IMG/VR virus record: IMGVR_UViG_3300021964_000728
Location: 1-20,278 of that record
Source: a virus
Length of the DNA: 20,278 nt
Direction: 5' to 3' (one strand)
The notes beneath the pieces are model-generated. The model searched no databases. It was given only the letters and a program-made list of their open reading frames with translations, and was not told where the DNA came from. Below, piece by piece: positions 13,439 through 20,264 of the stretch; the first letter of the stretch is position 1, and every line of letters starts with the position of its first letter. A program made the translations under genes and the position numbers.

Positions 13439-13852
13439 TTACGCTCGTGAGATTCCACGGGGGTCTTCCACAACTGCTTCAACCGAATCATCGTTAATGA
13501 TGCGGAATTCACGGCCATGAATCTTCAGGCGGGTGCCTGAATTGGGTCGCACGACGATGAAATCGCCCTGCTTACACGACGGTCCACTGGGGAACCGAGT
13601 CGCATCTTTATACGCATCAGGACCAACTTTTACGACAAACAATACGGGGGTCAAAACCTCTTCGTAATGTAGTGTAGAGCCAGCTTTAATAATGCCACTT
13701 TCACTTTCAGCGAACTGCTCTATTGCTTCTGGAACAACGCACAGAAGATGGTAAGTTCTGGGGTCGGGCAACTGTTTGGCTTTCTCTTCAGCGGAGGTAT
13801 TTAGTACCTTCGATAAATCAATAGCCGTAGCGTCAAACTCAGTCGTCGTCAT
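13439..13852 (-). CDS. GroES-like co-chaperonin
   Basis: ATG 13852 is preferred over an upstream in-frame ATG at 13900 because GGAG lies 7 bases before it and none is near 13900. The product is 137 aa. From residue 30 the chain follows the Cpn10 fold: RTYHLLCVV, a loop-like acidic segment with SGIIKAGSTLHYEEVLTPV, then LFVVKVGPDAYKDATRFPSG, CKQGDFIVVRPNSGTRLKIH and GREFRIINDDSVEAVVEDP. The 'VVxVGPDA...GDxIVxRxNSGTxxKIxGxEFRxIxDDxVxAVVEDP' pattern matches phage GroES-like proteins. It would pair with host GroEL to fold the capsid protein. Position between portal and scaffold supports this. It overlaps the preceding 66-aa gene by 14 bases. Confidence 0.85.
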   Translation of the reverse strand: MTTTEFDATAIDLSKVLNTSAEEKAKQLPDPRTYHLLCVVPEAIEQFAESESGIIKAGSTLHYEEVLTPVLFVVKVGPDAYKDATRFPSGPSCKQGDFIVVRPNSGTRLKIHGREFRIINDDSVEAVVEDPRGISRA

Positions 13853-14039
13853 TGGAATGCTCCATTCTTTGCACAAGGTCTCTGACAATAGACTCTGCAT
13901 GCGTAAGACCCCGGATTACGCCACAGAGATACCGATACTCAGCGTAATCCGCTGCTCTACCGATGCTTAAAAAATCGCTCTGCTCTTGGCGGAGCTTGTC
14001 GAACTCCGTCAGCAGGTAATGAATTACTTTGTCGTCCAT
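13839..14039 (-). CDS. 66-aa protein between portal and GroES-like gene
   Basis: This is a short helical, mildly acidic protein, MDDKVIHYLLTEFDKLRQEQ, then SDFLSIGRAADYAEYRYLCG and VIRGLTHAESIVRDLVQRME. Two amphipathic helices separated by a short loop are likely. The ATG directly abuts the portal stop (TAA then ATG), with only an A-rich site upstream, so translation is probably coupled to portal synthesis. Proteins with a similar 'GxAxDYAEYRYLCGxIRGL' element occur near portal genes in other aquatic phages in my memory, with no function assigned. A role in portal ring formation or connector assembly is possible but not shown. Confidence 0.7.
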   Translation of the reverse strand: MDDKVIHYLLTEFDKLRQEQSDFLSIGRAADYAEYRYLCGVIRGLTHAESIVRDLVQRMEHSNDDD

Positions 14040-16511
14040 TTACTTTTTCGTTTGTTGACGAGGCTGAGACATCTGGGCACGCTCTCTCGCAATCTGTGCG
14101 CCTAGCTTCATACCCTCTAGTTGGTCTTTAGACTTCAGGTTAGCTTTATCGGAAGCGACTTTAGCCCCAATCTGCATCGCAGCAATACGCTCCTGTGTCT
14201 GCAAGCGTTGCTTCTCGATGATGAGTTGGTCGGCCTTAGCAGCAGCGTCGGTAGCAAGTTTCTTCTCTTCCAACTCCATCTTCTTCATCTTGAGTTGCAG
14301 CTCTTGCATCTGCATTTGAAGCACGGGGTCTTGCATTTGCTGCTGAGCTTGTTGTTGCTGAGCTTCTGCTTGATCGCGCTGGAGAAGTCGGGCTGACGCC
14401 TTGGCTGCAAGTTGAGCGACTTGCGCTGCTACTTCCGGCTCCATATTCTTGTTCTGATCTTCAGACGGCATAGGCAGGCCAAGCTGCTCTTCGATCTGTT
14501 TGCGATACTCGAACGCAACGTGCTCGTTGATGTGCGCCATCATGGTTGCTTGTATCTGTTGCGCCATCGGGTTCTGACCCACGATCTGCATAATCTTCGG
14601 GTCTTGCATCGCTGCCATGTGCACAGCAATATGGGCCTGATGGTCTTGTTCGATAAACGCCTTGACAGGTTTGCCAGTCAAAATGTTCTGGTTCTCCTGC
14701 ACTGGATCGACCGGTGTCTGATCGTCCTCAATCGGCACCAGCTTGTCAGCGTTCTTCACACCCAACACCTCAATCATCTGACGGTGTAATAAGGGCAAGT
14801 TATACAACTGTGGAGCTGCTTGCGCCAACTGCATCACGGCCTGATACTGAACAACCTTCTGCGCCATCGTGCTAGCGTTGGGGTCGCTCACAGGAATAAC
14901 ATCGGTTACGTCATAGTCAACGCCCTTGGCCTTACGACCGCCAGTCTCAGGCTTGTAGTCATAGTCATCGTCGGTGTAGTCACGGATGACACCCTTCAAC
15001 AACTTAAACTCTTGGCGCATTGAGTAGTGCAAGCGAGCCTGCACAGCACCCATAACTTTCAACATACGCTCAAGGATGGCAAGCGTCGTACCCACAGGGG
15101 CATTGGCGCTCATATCGCTTACGTTCAAATCTCCAGCAGAGGCAAACGAGCGACCCTCCTGCACAATGTTCTGGAACAGAGCAAACAAAACTTGGCTCGG
15201 CTCTTTGTACGGCAGGTTAAGAATGTTGTCACGGATACTGCCGCTAGGCACGTCCACATCACGCCACTCACCGGGAGCAATCGGTGTATCGTCGCCCTTG
15301 ATACGCAAGCCTCGTGACTTCAAACCACCGGGGAGGTTAGACAGAGTTCCCGCGTCCACCAACTGACGGATCAACATCGTGGCTGACTTGGCGTAACCAC
15401 CAATCAAGTGGATAAGGCCGTATCCATAGAACCCGAAGCCAGGAATATACTGATAATGCACGAAGTGCATGCGCTTGGTCTGTAGCTCATCGTCCTCGCG
15501 CCAATTGCGACGGATAGATAGGATGACCCCAGTACCCTTCTCGATAGTCACCACGTACGGCAGCGCGATGCCAGTCGGCTTACCCTTCTTATCCTTGTCC
15601 TCATAGCCCGGCAAGTCTAGTTCGACGTGCATTTCAAGGATACGGAAGCGGCTGTCGCTCGTCGCAGAAAACCCTTGTTCTTTGGCCTTCTGTTTCTCTA
15701 CATCATCAAGCTCACTGCTGGGCTCGCCTAAGTCAACATCGCTATAAAACCCTGCGGCTTGGAGCTTAAGAACTTCGTTCTTGGTCTTACGCATGACGTG
15801 CGTGACCCGCTCGGCGTTCTCTAAACTAGACGCTCCATAGGGCGCTACGATGTCCTCGGCGGGAACAAACATAGCAACCTGACGACCCTTGTTTGGATCG
15901 TAGTAAATCTTCTTGAAAGCGGAACCGGAAATAGGTAGACTCCACAACATGCGTTCATGTTCTGGGCGATATTCGGGCATGCCTTCTGTCAGCTCGTAGT
16001 TCATATCATCACGAACACGTTCTGCGGCGTCTTCTTTTTCAGGGGTTATTGCGCCCAAAATTTGGGTCTTAACCGGGCCGGAGGCGGGGAACGTCTCCAT
16101 AATCGCTTCACTTTGAAAGCGCACAACTGATTCAGTGAGCATAGGATGGAATACACCACAAGCACCTTCCCACGGCTCCGTACGATCCTCGTACTTAAGG
16201 CCCAAGAGCTTCATACCCTCGACGTATGTCTCCATCCACTCTTTGCGGTCGTTTACGTCTTTCTCGAAATCAGCTACTAAGTCACCACCCAAGGAATCCA
16301 AATCTTCGTCGGACATAAAGTCTGCGAGGTTTGCATCGAAATCTTCTGCGGTCGGCTCTTCTTTTTTAAGCTCGATCTCTAGCCCACTCATTTCAATACT
16401 TACTGATTCTGGGTCTTCGATTTCGATTTCGACTTCTGGCTCAACCATCATGGCATCTTCAATACCAACGGGAGCTGCGTACAAACCTTTGTCGATTCCA
16501 CTTGTAGCCAT
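14040..16511 (-). CDS. Portal protein
   Basis: This is an 823-aa protein, larger than most portals. Residues 1-80 are acidic (repeated Glu-rich, e.g. EVEIEIEDPESVSIEMSGLE). Next comes the portal core: DRKEWMETYVEGMKLLGLKY, PWEGACGVFHPMLTESVVRF and QSEAIMETFPASGPVKTQIL, then LWSLPISGSAFKKIYYDPNK and PYGASSLENAERVTHVMRKT. The wing and stem follow, with FGFYGYGLIHLIGGYAKSAT MLIRQLVDAGTLSNLPGGLK. Residues about 690-823 are a Gln/Lys/Met-rich coiled coil (barrel-like extension). The 'PWEGAxxVxxPMLxExVxxFxA' element and a crown-like coil are features of P22-type large portals, which form a 12-fold ring and bind terminase. AAGGA lies 6 bases before ATG 16511. It starts 9 bases after the terminase stop. 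Confidence 0.9.
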   Translation of the reverse strand: MATSGIDKGLYAAPVGIEDAMMVEPEVEIEIEDPESVSIEMSGLEIELKKEEPTAEDFDANLADFMSDEDLDSLGGDLVADFEKDVNDRKEWMETYVEGMKLLGLKYEDRTEPWEGACGVFHPMLTESVVRFQSEAIMETFPASGPVKTQILGAITPEKEDAAERVRDDMNYELTEGMPEYRPEHERMLWSLPISGSAFKKIYYDPNKGRQVAMFVPAEDIVAPYGASSLENAERVTHVMRKTKNEVLKLQAAGFYSDVDLGEPSSELDDVEKQKAKEQGFSATSDSRFRILEMHVELDLPGYEDKDKKGKPTGIALPYVVTIEKGTGVILSIRRNWREDDELQTKRMHFVHYQYIPGFGFYGYGLIHLIGGYAKSATMLIRQLVDAGTLSNLPGGLKSRGLRIKGDDTPIAPGEWRDVDVPSGSIRDNILNLPYKEPSQVLFALFQNIVQEGRSFASAGDLNVSDMSANAPVGTTLAILERMLKVMGAVQARLHYSMRQEFKLLKGVIRDYTDDDYDYKPETGGRKAKGVDYDVTDVIPVSDPNASTMAQKVVQYQAVMQLAQAAPQLYNLPLLHRQMIEVLGVKNADKLVPIEDDQTPVDPVQENQNILTGKPVKAFIEQDHQAHIAVHMAAMQDPKIMQIVGQNPMAQQIQATMMAHINEHVAFEYRKQIEEQLGLPMPSEDQNKNMEPEVAAQVAQLAAKASARLLQRDQAEAQQQQAQQQMQDPVLQMQMQELQLKMKKMELEEKKLATDAAAKADQLIIEKQRLQTQERIAAMQIGAKVASDKANLKSKDQLEGMKLGAQIARERAQMSQPRQQTKK

Positions 16512-16520
16512 GCTTAATCC

Positions 16521-18044
16521 TTAAACTGTGTAATAGCGCTCTTTACTAGAGCTTCTGAAATACCGAATATCCTCTGGCTCATCAAGTGGCAACCGGAGGA
16601 ACCCACCTTGACGGAAACGCATTAAGGCAAGCGTTGTCGCGTCAACCAAGTCATCGTGCTCTCCAGATGGGAAAGCCGCAATCTCGTCCACTAACTCTTC
16701 TGCCCATCGTGTTCGGGGCACCCAGACCTTGCCAGAGGCAATAATGTCTGAGACAGAGTTTAATCGTGCTATCTTGTCCTGTCCACGACTAGGCGTGTAT
16801 TCCTGCACAGGCACGCCCATCGAGCGTAACTCATATATAAGCGGAGCGCCACTGGCCTTTTTCTCGACAATCATCGAGTCAGGCTCCCATTGGTTGTACC
16901 AATTAAGCACATCGCGCTTGAGTTCTACCCACTCAACCCGCTTCTTATAGCTGTCTAGAAGGATTAGATTGGGCGTATTGTTATCTTCTTCGTTGTACCA
17001 AACACCCCACGTTGTGCCCGCAGAATAGTCAGCCCGTTGGTTCTTCTCAAACGCCGTATCCCAGCTCTGAAGGATGTAATCGCACGCTGGCGGCTCATCA
17101 TGCTCCCACCACTGCCACCAATCGCGCTTCACAATAGCCGATTCGTTACCTACAGGGTTCTGCTGATACTGTGCTTGCCACTTAGAGTTAGGAAGTTCCT
17201 CTTGCAGCGCACTTAATTCTTCTAACGACCAGAACTCAGGCCATAAAGGTTTACCCGAAGGTAGGATTGCGGGAAACTCGATCACTTCCCACTCTTCACC
17301 ACCGCGCTGAGCAGCAGCTTTAATCACTTGCCCGGTCAAATCACGCTGAGCCCAGCGTGTCATCACAATAACAATAGCCCCACCCGGCTGCAAACGCTGC
17401 CGAGGCCCAGACGTGTACCACTCGTACACTTTATCGTACACCTCTGGGTTGCTTGAGGCCATAGCAGCCTCTTGTTCTGAGTGCGGGTCGTCAATAATCA
17501 GTAGATCAGCACCTTTACCGGTCACTGCACCACCCACACCGATAGCGAAATAGTCACCACCCTTGGATGTGTTCCATCGACCGGCTGCTTTTGAGTCTGA
17601 TTGCAGGCTTAGATCGGGAAAAATCTCTCTGTAGACCTCTGTGTCCACCAAATTTCGCACTTTTCGACCGAAACCAACCGCTAATTCGGCTGTGTGGGAC
17701 GTTTGGATGACCTTTTTACCCGGGAAATTACCTAAAAACCAAGCTGGGAGCAGGTATGAGGCGAATTCTGACTTGGTATGGCGGGGTGGCATGTTGATAA
17801 TGACCCGTTTTGACTCCCCACGGGCCACTCTCTCGAAGGCTGCGGCCATTCTAGAGTGGTGTTTACCCCCAATAAAGCTAGGCCACACCCGCTCCACGAA
17901 CTTCATGAACCTTTGCTGGGAAATCTCTCGGCGTTTTAGCTCTTCTAGCTTGGCTAGCTCACGGTCTAGCACTCGCATCTCTGCTTCAGACAAGCGCCCT
18001 GACTTAATAAGAGCGTTGATTTCTTGCGCTGAGAGACCGCTCAT
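16521..18044 (-). CDS. terL: Terminase large subunit
   Basis: This is a 507-aa DNA-packaging motor. The ATPase domain has a Walker-A-like motif PPRHTKS at residues 86-92 (Thr where most P-loops carry Gly, seen in this family), a Walker B region LLIIDDPH at 181-188 with Asp 185/186, and a coupling motif MTRW at 228-231. The RNase H-like nuclease domain has SWDT (Asp 329), IVEKKASG (Glu 394) and EHDDLVDA (Asp 464, 465, 468), the expected acidic set. This is the TIGR01630-type terminase as I recall. It cuts and pumps concatemeric DNA into the prohead through the portal. The start overlaps the small-subunit stop as ATGA. Confidence 0.95.
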   Translation of the reverse strand: MSGLSAQEINALIKSGRLSEAEMRVLDRELAKLEELKRREISQQRFMKFVERVWPSFIGGKHHSRMAAAFERVARGESKRVIINMPPRHTKSEFASYLLPAWFLGNFPGKKVIQTSHTAELAVGFGRKVRNLVDTEVYREIFPDLSLQSDSKAAGRWNTSKGGDYFAIGVGGAVTGKGADLLIIDDPHSEQEAAMASSNPEVYDKVYEWYTSGPRQRLQPGGAIVIVMTRWAQRDLTGQVIKAAAQRGGEEWEVIEFPAILPSGKPLWPEFWSLEELSALQEELPNSKWQAQYQQNPVGNESAIVKRDWWQWWEHDEPPACDYILQSWDTAFEKNQRADYSAGTTWGVWYNEEDNNTPNLILLDSYKKRVEWVELKRDVLNWYNQWEPDSMIVEKKASGAPLIYELRSMGVPVQEYTPSRGQDKIARLNSVSDIIASGKVWVPRTRWAEELVDEIAAFPSGEHDDLVDATTLALMRFRQGGFLRLPLDEPEDIRYFRSSSKERYYTV

Positions 18045-18670
18045 TTAACTTCTTCCTCATCGGCTTCAGTATCAGATTCAATATCAGCTTCAATATCTTC
18101 ACTTTCGACTTCAACCACATCATCTGCAGTCTCAGAACCAAGTAGCGTATCCAAATCATCGGCCTGCGGAATATCAGTGACGTCGGCATTTAGCAACCTC
18201 TTTACCCGTTCTTTAATAGAAGCCTCTAGAGACGCGCTGCTTGTGTGATGCACTGTGATTTCGCTGCGCTCTGTAAATAGTCCGATGTCGCTGTGTTTGC
18301 CCAATAGCTCTAGAGCCTTAATCTCTAGCCGTGGGTCTCCGCACGAAGCAATATCAATTAAGCGGTTTGTTATGAAATGACGTGCCTGCTGTATGTCAGC
18401 GAAGGCTTGGAAGTCATTTTCTTGGATCACTGCACGTAATGCAGCAGCCGTACGTGAATCACGCACATGCTTTGGTTTGTCTTTGGGTTTTGCTACTAGG
18501 TCTACGGCTTTTTTGCCGTCTTCGGGGCTGAAGTCTATTGAACCACCTAATGTGTTTATTAGGTCTACCGTGTTAGCGGCAATGGCTAGCGCGTCCGACT
18601 GAGTCTTGGGTTGCTCGTCGGATAAGTCAAAAGGTACGGGCACTTCACCCGTGGGTTCAATATTAATCAT
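18041..18670 (-). CDS. terS: Terminase small subunit-like protein
   Basis: This is a 209-aa protein. The core is RAVIQENDFQAFADIQQARH followed by FITNRLIDIASCGDPRLEIK ALELLGKHSDIGLFTERSEI TVHHTSSASLEASIKERVKR LL. The 'DPRLExKALELLGKHSDxGLFTERxExT' signature is common in phage small terminase subunits, which form a ring, bind the pac or cos site and hand DNA to the large subunit. The last 40 residues are extremely acidic (Asp/Glu-rich), and the N-terminal 60 residues look flexible. The helix-turn-helix expected in many family members is not clear to me. It is the first gene of the late operon, and the ribosome site before ATG 18670 is weak. The next gene is the large subunit. Confidence 0.8.
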   Translation of the reverse strand: MINIEPTGEVPVPFDLSDEQPKTQSDALAIAANTVDLINTLGGSIDFSPEDGKKAVDLVAKPKDKPKHVRDSRTAAALRAVIQENDFQAFADIQQARHFITNRLIDIASCGDPRLEIKALELLGKHSDIGLFTERSEITVHHTSSASLEASIKERVKRLLNADVTDIPQADDLDTLLGSETADDVVEVESEDIEADIESDTEADEEEVK

Positions 18671-18837
18671 GCAGCACCGTGTAGCCGGGATGACCGAACT
18701 GTAACAGAAATATTACTTAGTGTGCAAGTGGTATTTAAATAGGGTGGGGGCGTCAGGCCAACTTTGGAGATTGAAAAGGAGAAGAAAAACACCCTAGCCC
18801 CCAAGCACTACTGTAGTTGCAGTTACTAGAAAATATA

Positions 18838-18853
18838 TTGGGGTTAACCCCAA
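18838..18853. repeat. 16-base perfect palindrome
   Basis: TTGGGGTTAACCCCAA reads identically on both strands. It sits in the terS upstream region, 168 bases from the gene. It may be a protein-binding site, or part of a pac/cos-type or regulatory structure. No second copy is seen in the window. Confidence 0.85.
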
Positions 18854-19194
18854 GGAGGTTGGGACTCCTACCCGGGGGGTGTTTCTATATAGAGGGGGTG
18901 GGGTCTCGTGGTACAAAAAGAGTACGGGGGTGGGGGGTCATTTTGAAATCGCAACATCGTTTGTGTGAAACACTATGTATAGGAGTGTTAGTACTTACTT
19001 GGTGTACTTGGGTGGTGGGGGTACGGTAGGGTCTACCCCCCGTGGCTGTTTTGGAAGCCCTACCCCTAGTCGGAGTCCAGTCGCGTGGTATTTGGTATTC
19101 ATGCCGAGCGAAGCGAGGCGGTTTTTAATCATGCCTGACACCCAGGCACCCAGGTGCGCTAGCAACCTGGGGGCTTCTACTCTGTTGGCTGTTA

Positions 19195-19212
19195 GCCCTA
19201 ACTTGTTAGGGC
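19195..19212. promoter_or_regulatory. Palindrome site 1 (upstream of early promoter)
   Basis: GCCCTAACTTGTTAGGGC is an 8-base inverted repeat with a TT centre. An additional half site GTTAG at 19191-19195 gives three alternating half sites (GTTAG, CTAAC, GTTAG) spaced 7 bases apart. It lies 45 bases before the extended -10, where an activator or repressor could bind. Confidence 0.8.
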
Positions 19213-19256
19213 GGTTGCGCCCCCCGAATTATTGTATATTATTTTGTGGTACGTTT

Positions 19257-19265
19257 TGTTATAAT
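19257..19265 (+). promoter_or_regulatory. Extended -10 promoter, plus strand
   Basis: TGTTATAAT is a perfect consensus -10 (TATAAT at 19260-19265) with a TGn extension. There is no good -35 at 16-18 bases, which is tolerated for extended -10 promoters. The predicted start near 19272 gives a leader of about 65 bases before ATG 19339 and lies between palindrome sites 1 and 2. Confidence 0.75.
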
Positions 19266-19301
19266 AGATACATCCAGCAAATAGTTGTTGGTGTTAATCC
19301 C

Positions 19302-19319
19302 GCCCTAACAAGTTAGGGC
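19302..19319. promoter_or_regulatory. Palindrome site 2 (5' leader of early gene)
   Basis: GCCCTAACAAGTTAGGGC is the exact reverse complement of site 1. It is 30 bases past the predicted transcription start and 19 bases before ATG 19339. It could act as a DNA operator blocking elongation, or as an RNA hairpin (7 pairs, CAAG loop) near the ribosome site. Confidence 0.8.
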
Positions 19320-19338
19320 TACTTTCCGAAGGTCAATG

Positions 19339-19953
19339 ATGAAACAAGTAAATGTAACCCCAGTTGCCCAAGCCGCCGCTATCGTGTCCAATGCCCCGTC
19401 TGCTGTCGTCAAGGCTCGCGGCGAAGCTGTCGCTGTATCGGTCGAAGTCGAAAAGATCAACCGAGTCGGTCATGCGGCGAATCGTGTCTACGGCGAAGCA
19501 ATGGCGCTTTGGGCTTTCCAAATCGCGCCGTCCGTCAAGTGGCATGAAATGACGTTCGATCAGTTGAAGGCGGCGAACAAGGATCTATTCGCTGAAGCTA
19601 AGGCGTTTCGTTCCGAATACGTCACGACTAATATCTCCAAGGTCTGGTCTGACATTAAAGGCTATGCGGCTGAATTCATCAAGTCGCGCCCTGATATGTG
19701 CGAAGTCTACTATGGGGTCGCCGAGTTGGTCGAGCTGGACGCCGAGGAAGACGGCGGCGAAGGCGAAGGCAACGCACCTCGGACGGCTGACGAAGTGATT
19801 CGATCTTCCAAGAAAAACGGCGGCGTGTGGCTGTATCGTAATCTGTCCAAGCGTGACGGTCTGACTGGTAATCAGGCTACATTCTTGGGTGAGTTGCGCG
19901 ATTCGCTCAAGCACTACGGTATCAGCGAAGCTGAGTTAGACGGTAACGCATAA
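19339..19953 (+). CDS. 204-aa early-region protein of unknown function
   Basis: I chose ATG 19339 over ATG 19336 because AAGG at 19329-19332 then has a 6-base spacing; the difference is one Met. The 204-aa product begins MKQVNVTPVAQAAAIVSNAP. It has a helical middle (VEVEKINRVGHAANRVYGEA MALWAFQIAP, then AEAKAFRSEYVTTNISKVWS DIKGYAAEFIKSRPDMCEVY YGVAEL). An acidic Gly linker follows (ELDAEEDGGEGEGNAPRT), then a C-terminal helical part (DEVIRSSKKNGGVWLYRNLS KRDGLT). I do not recognise it. Codon choice (many GTC, GCG, TCC, CGT) looks more GC-rich than in the late genes. It has its own promoter and terminator, so it is a single-gene early unit, possibly regulatory. Confidence 0.75.
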   Translation: MKQVNVTPVAQAAAIVSNAPSAVVKARGEAVAVSVEVEKINRVGHAANRVYGEAMALWAFQIAPSVKWHEMTFDQLKAANKDLFAEAKAFRSEYVTTNISKVWSDIKGYAAEFIKSRPDMCEVYYGVAELVELDAEEDGGEGEGNAPRTADEVIRSSKKNGGVWLYRNLSKRDGLTGNQATFLGELRDSLKHYGISEAELDGNA

Positions 19954-19964
19954 CATGTTAGGGG
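19951..19964. promoter_or_regulatory. Palindrome site 3 (overlaps stop and terminator)
   Basis: TAACATGTTAGGGG contains the palindromic core TAACATGTTA and, with GGGG, matches half of the site 1/2 consensus. Its first three bases are the stop codon of the 204-aa gene, and its last bases are the left arm of the terminator. It is the exact reverse complement of site 4. Confidence 0.75.
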
Positions 19965-19995
19965 AATAGAGCTCAGAGCTCTGTTCCCCTTTTTT
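19960..19995 (+). terminator. Intrinsic terminator between the two plus-strand genes
   Basis: AGGGGAATAGAGCT pairs with AGCTCTGTTCCCCT (14 pairs, one G-U) across a 3-base CAG loop, followed by TTTTT. It lies immediately after the 204-aa gene and 25 bases before ATG 20020, so the downstream gene depends on read-through unless a promoter is hidden here. Confidence 0.9.
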
Positions 19996-20019
19996 GTACT
20001 TCAATTAAAGGACAATATC

Positions 20020-20211
20020 ATGCAACAACTGGAATTAGACTTCACACCTGACGTGTTCGATCATGAGGAAATTATTGATTCGCTCGAATCGGTAAGCCTA
20101 GAAGAAAATCAGGATAGCACCTACGGCTACCACTATAACCCTGACGCCTCGGTCTACTCTTATACAAGCTGGTTCTATGACAACGATGATTCTGCCTTCT
20201 CGGTGATCTAG
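20020..20211 (+). CDS. 63-aa very acidic protein, no Lys/Arg
   Basis: The protein starts MQQLELDFTPDVFDHEEIID and ends in a Tyr/Asp/Ser-rich stretch (STYGYHYNPDASVYSYTSWF YDNDDSAFSVI). It contains about 15 Asp/Glu and no Lys or Arg, so the pI must be very low. AAAGGA lies 8 bases before ATG 20020. Small, strongly acidic early phage proteins often mimic DNA (for example T7 Ocr) or bind host enzymes. That is only an analogy; no sequence similarity is claimed. The gene lies between two intrinsic terminators and between palindrome sites 3 and 4, as an isolated cassette. Confidence 0.75.
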   Translation: MQQLELDFTPDVFDHEEIIDSLESVSLEENQDSTYGYHYNPDASVYSYTSWFYDNDDSAFSVI

Positions 20212-20234
20212 TCGGCGAAACCCTCACTCACACC

Positions 20235-20258
20235 ACCCGCCACTCGGCGGGTTTTTTT
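20235..20258 (+). terminator. Intrinsic terminator after the acidic gene
   Basis: ACCCGCC pairs with GGCGGGT across a 4-base ACTC loop, followed by seven T. It lies 24 bases after the stop of the 63-aa gene. Confidence 0.9.
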
Positions 20259-20264
20259 CGCCTA

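Larger units (their letters stand above)
18671..19335. other. 665-base non-coding region with hairpins and G-runs
   Basis: No credible gene is seen on either strand. The plus strand carries many G runs (18746-18750, 18876-18879, 18894-18903, 18926-18937, 19016-19021), some able to form G-quadruplexes. Hairpin-capable elements include a 16-base perfect palindrome TTGGGGTTAACCCCAA at 18838-18853, AGGAG/CTCCT at 18853-18869, GGGGGTA/TACCCCC at 19017-19040, and CCCAGGTGC/GCA-CCTGGG at 19149-19171. The minus-strand side must serve as the late-operon leader. Weak minus-strand promoter-like hexamers exist near 18710-18739, but none is convincing. Being directly upstream of terS, it is a candidate packaging site (pac or cos). 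Confidence 0.7.

Noticed and set aside
14121-15366. Plus-strand open frames opposite the portal gene
   Set aside because: They are Leu/His-rich antisense translations of Gln/Lys-rich portal codons, without ribosome sites or family motifs.
18817-19316. Open frames in the 665-base non-coding region
   Set aside because: They consist of G-run codons with no recognisable pattern or good start signal.
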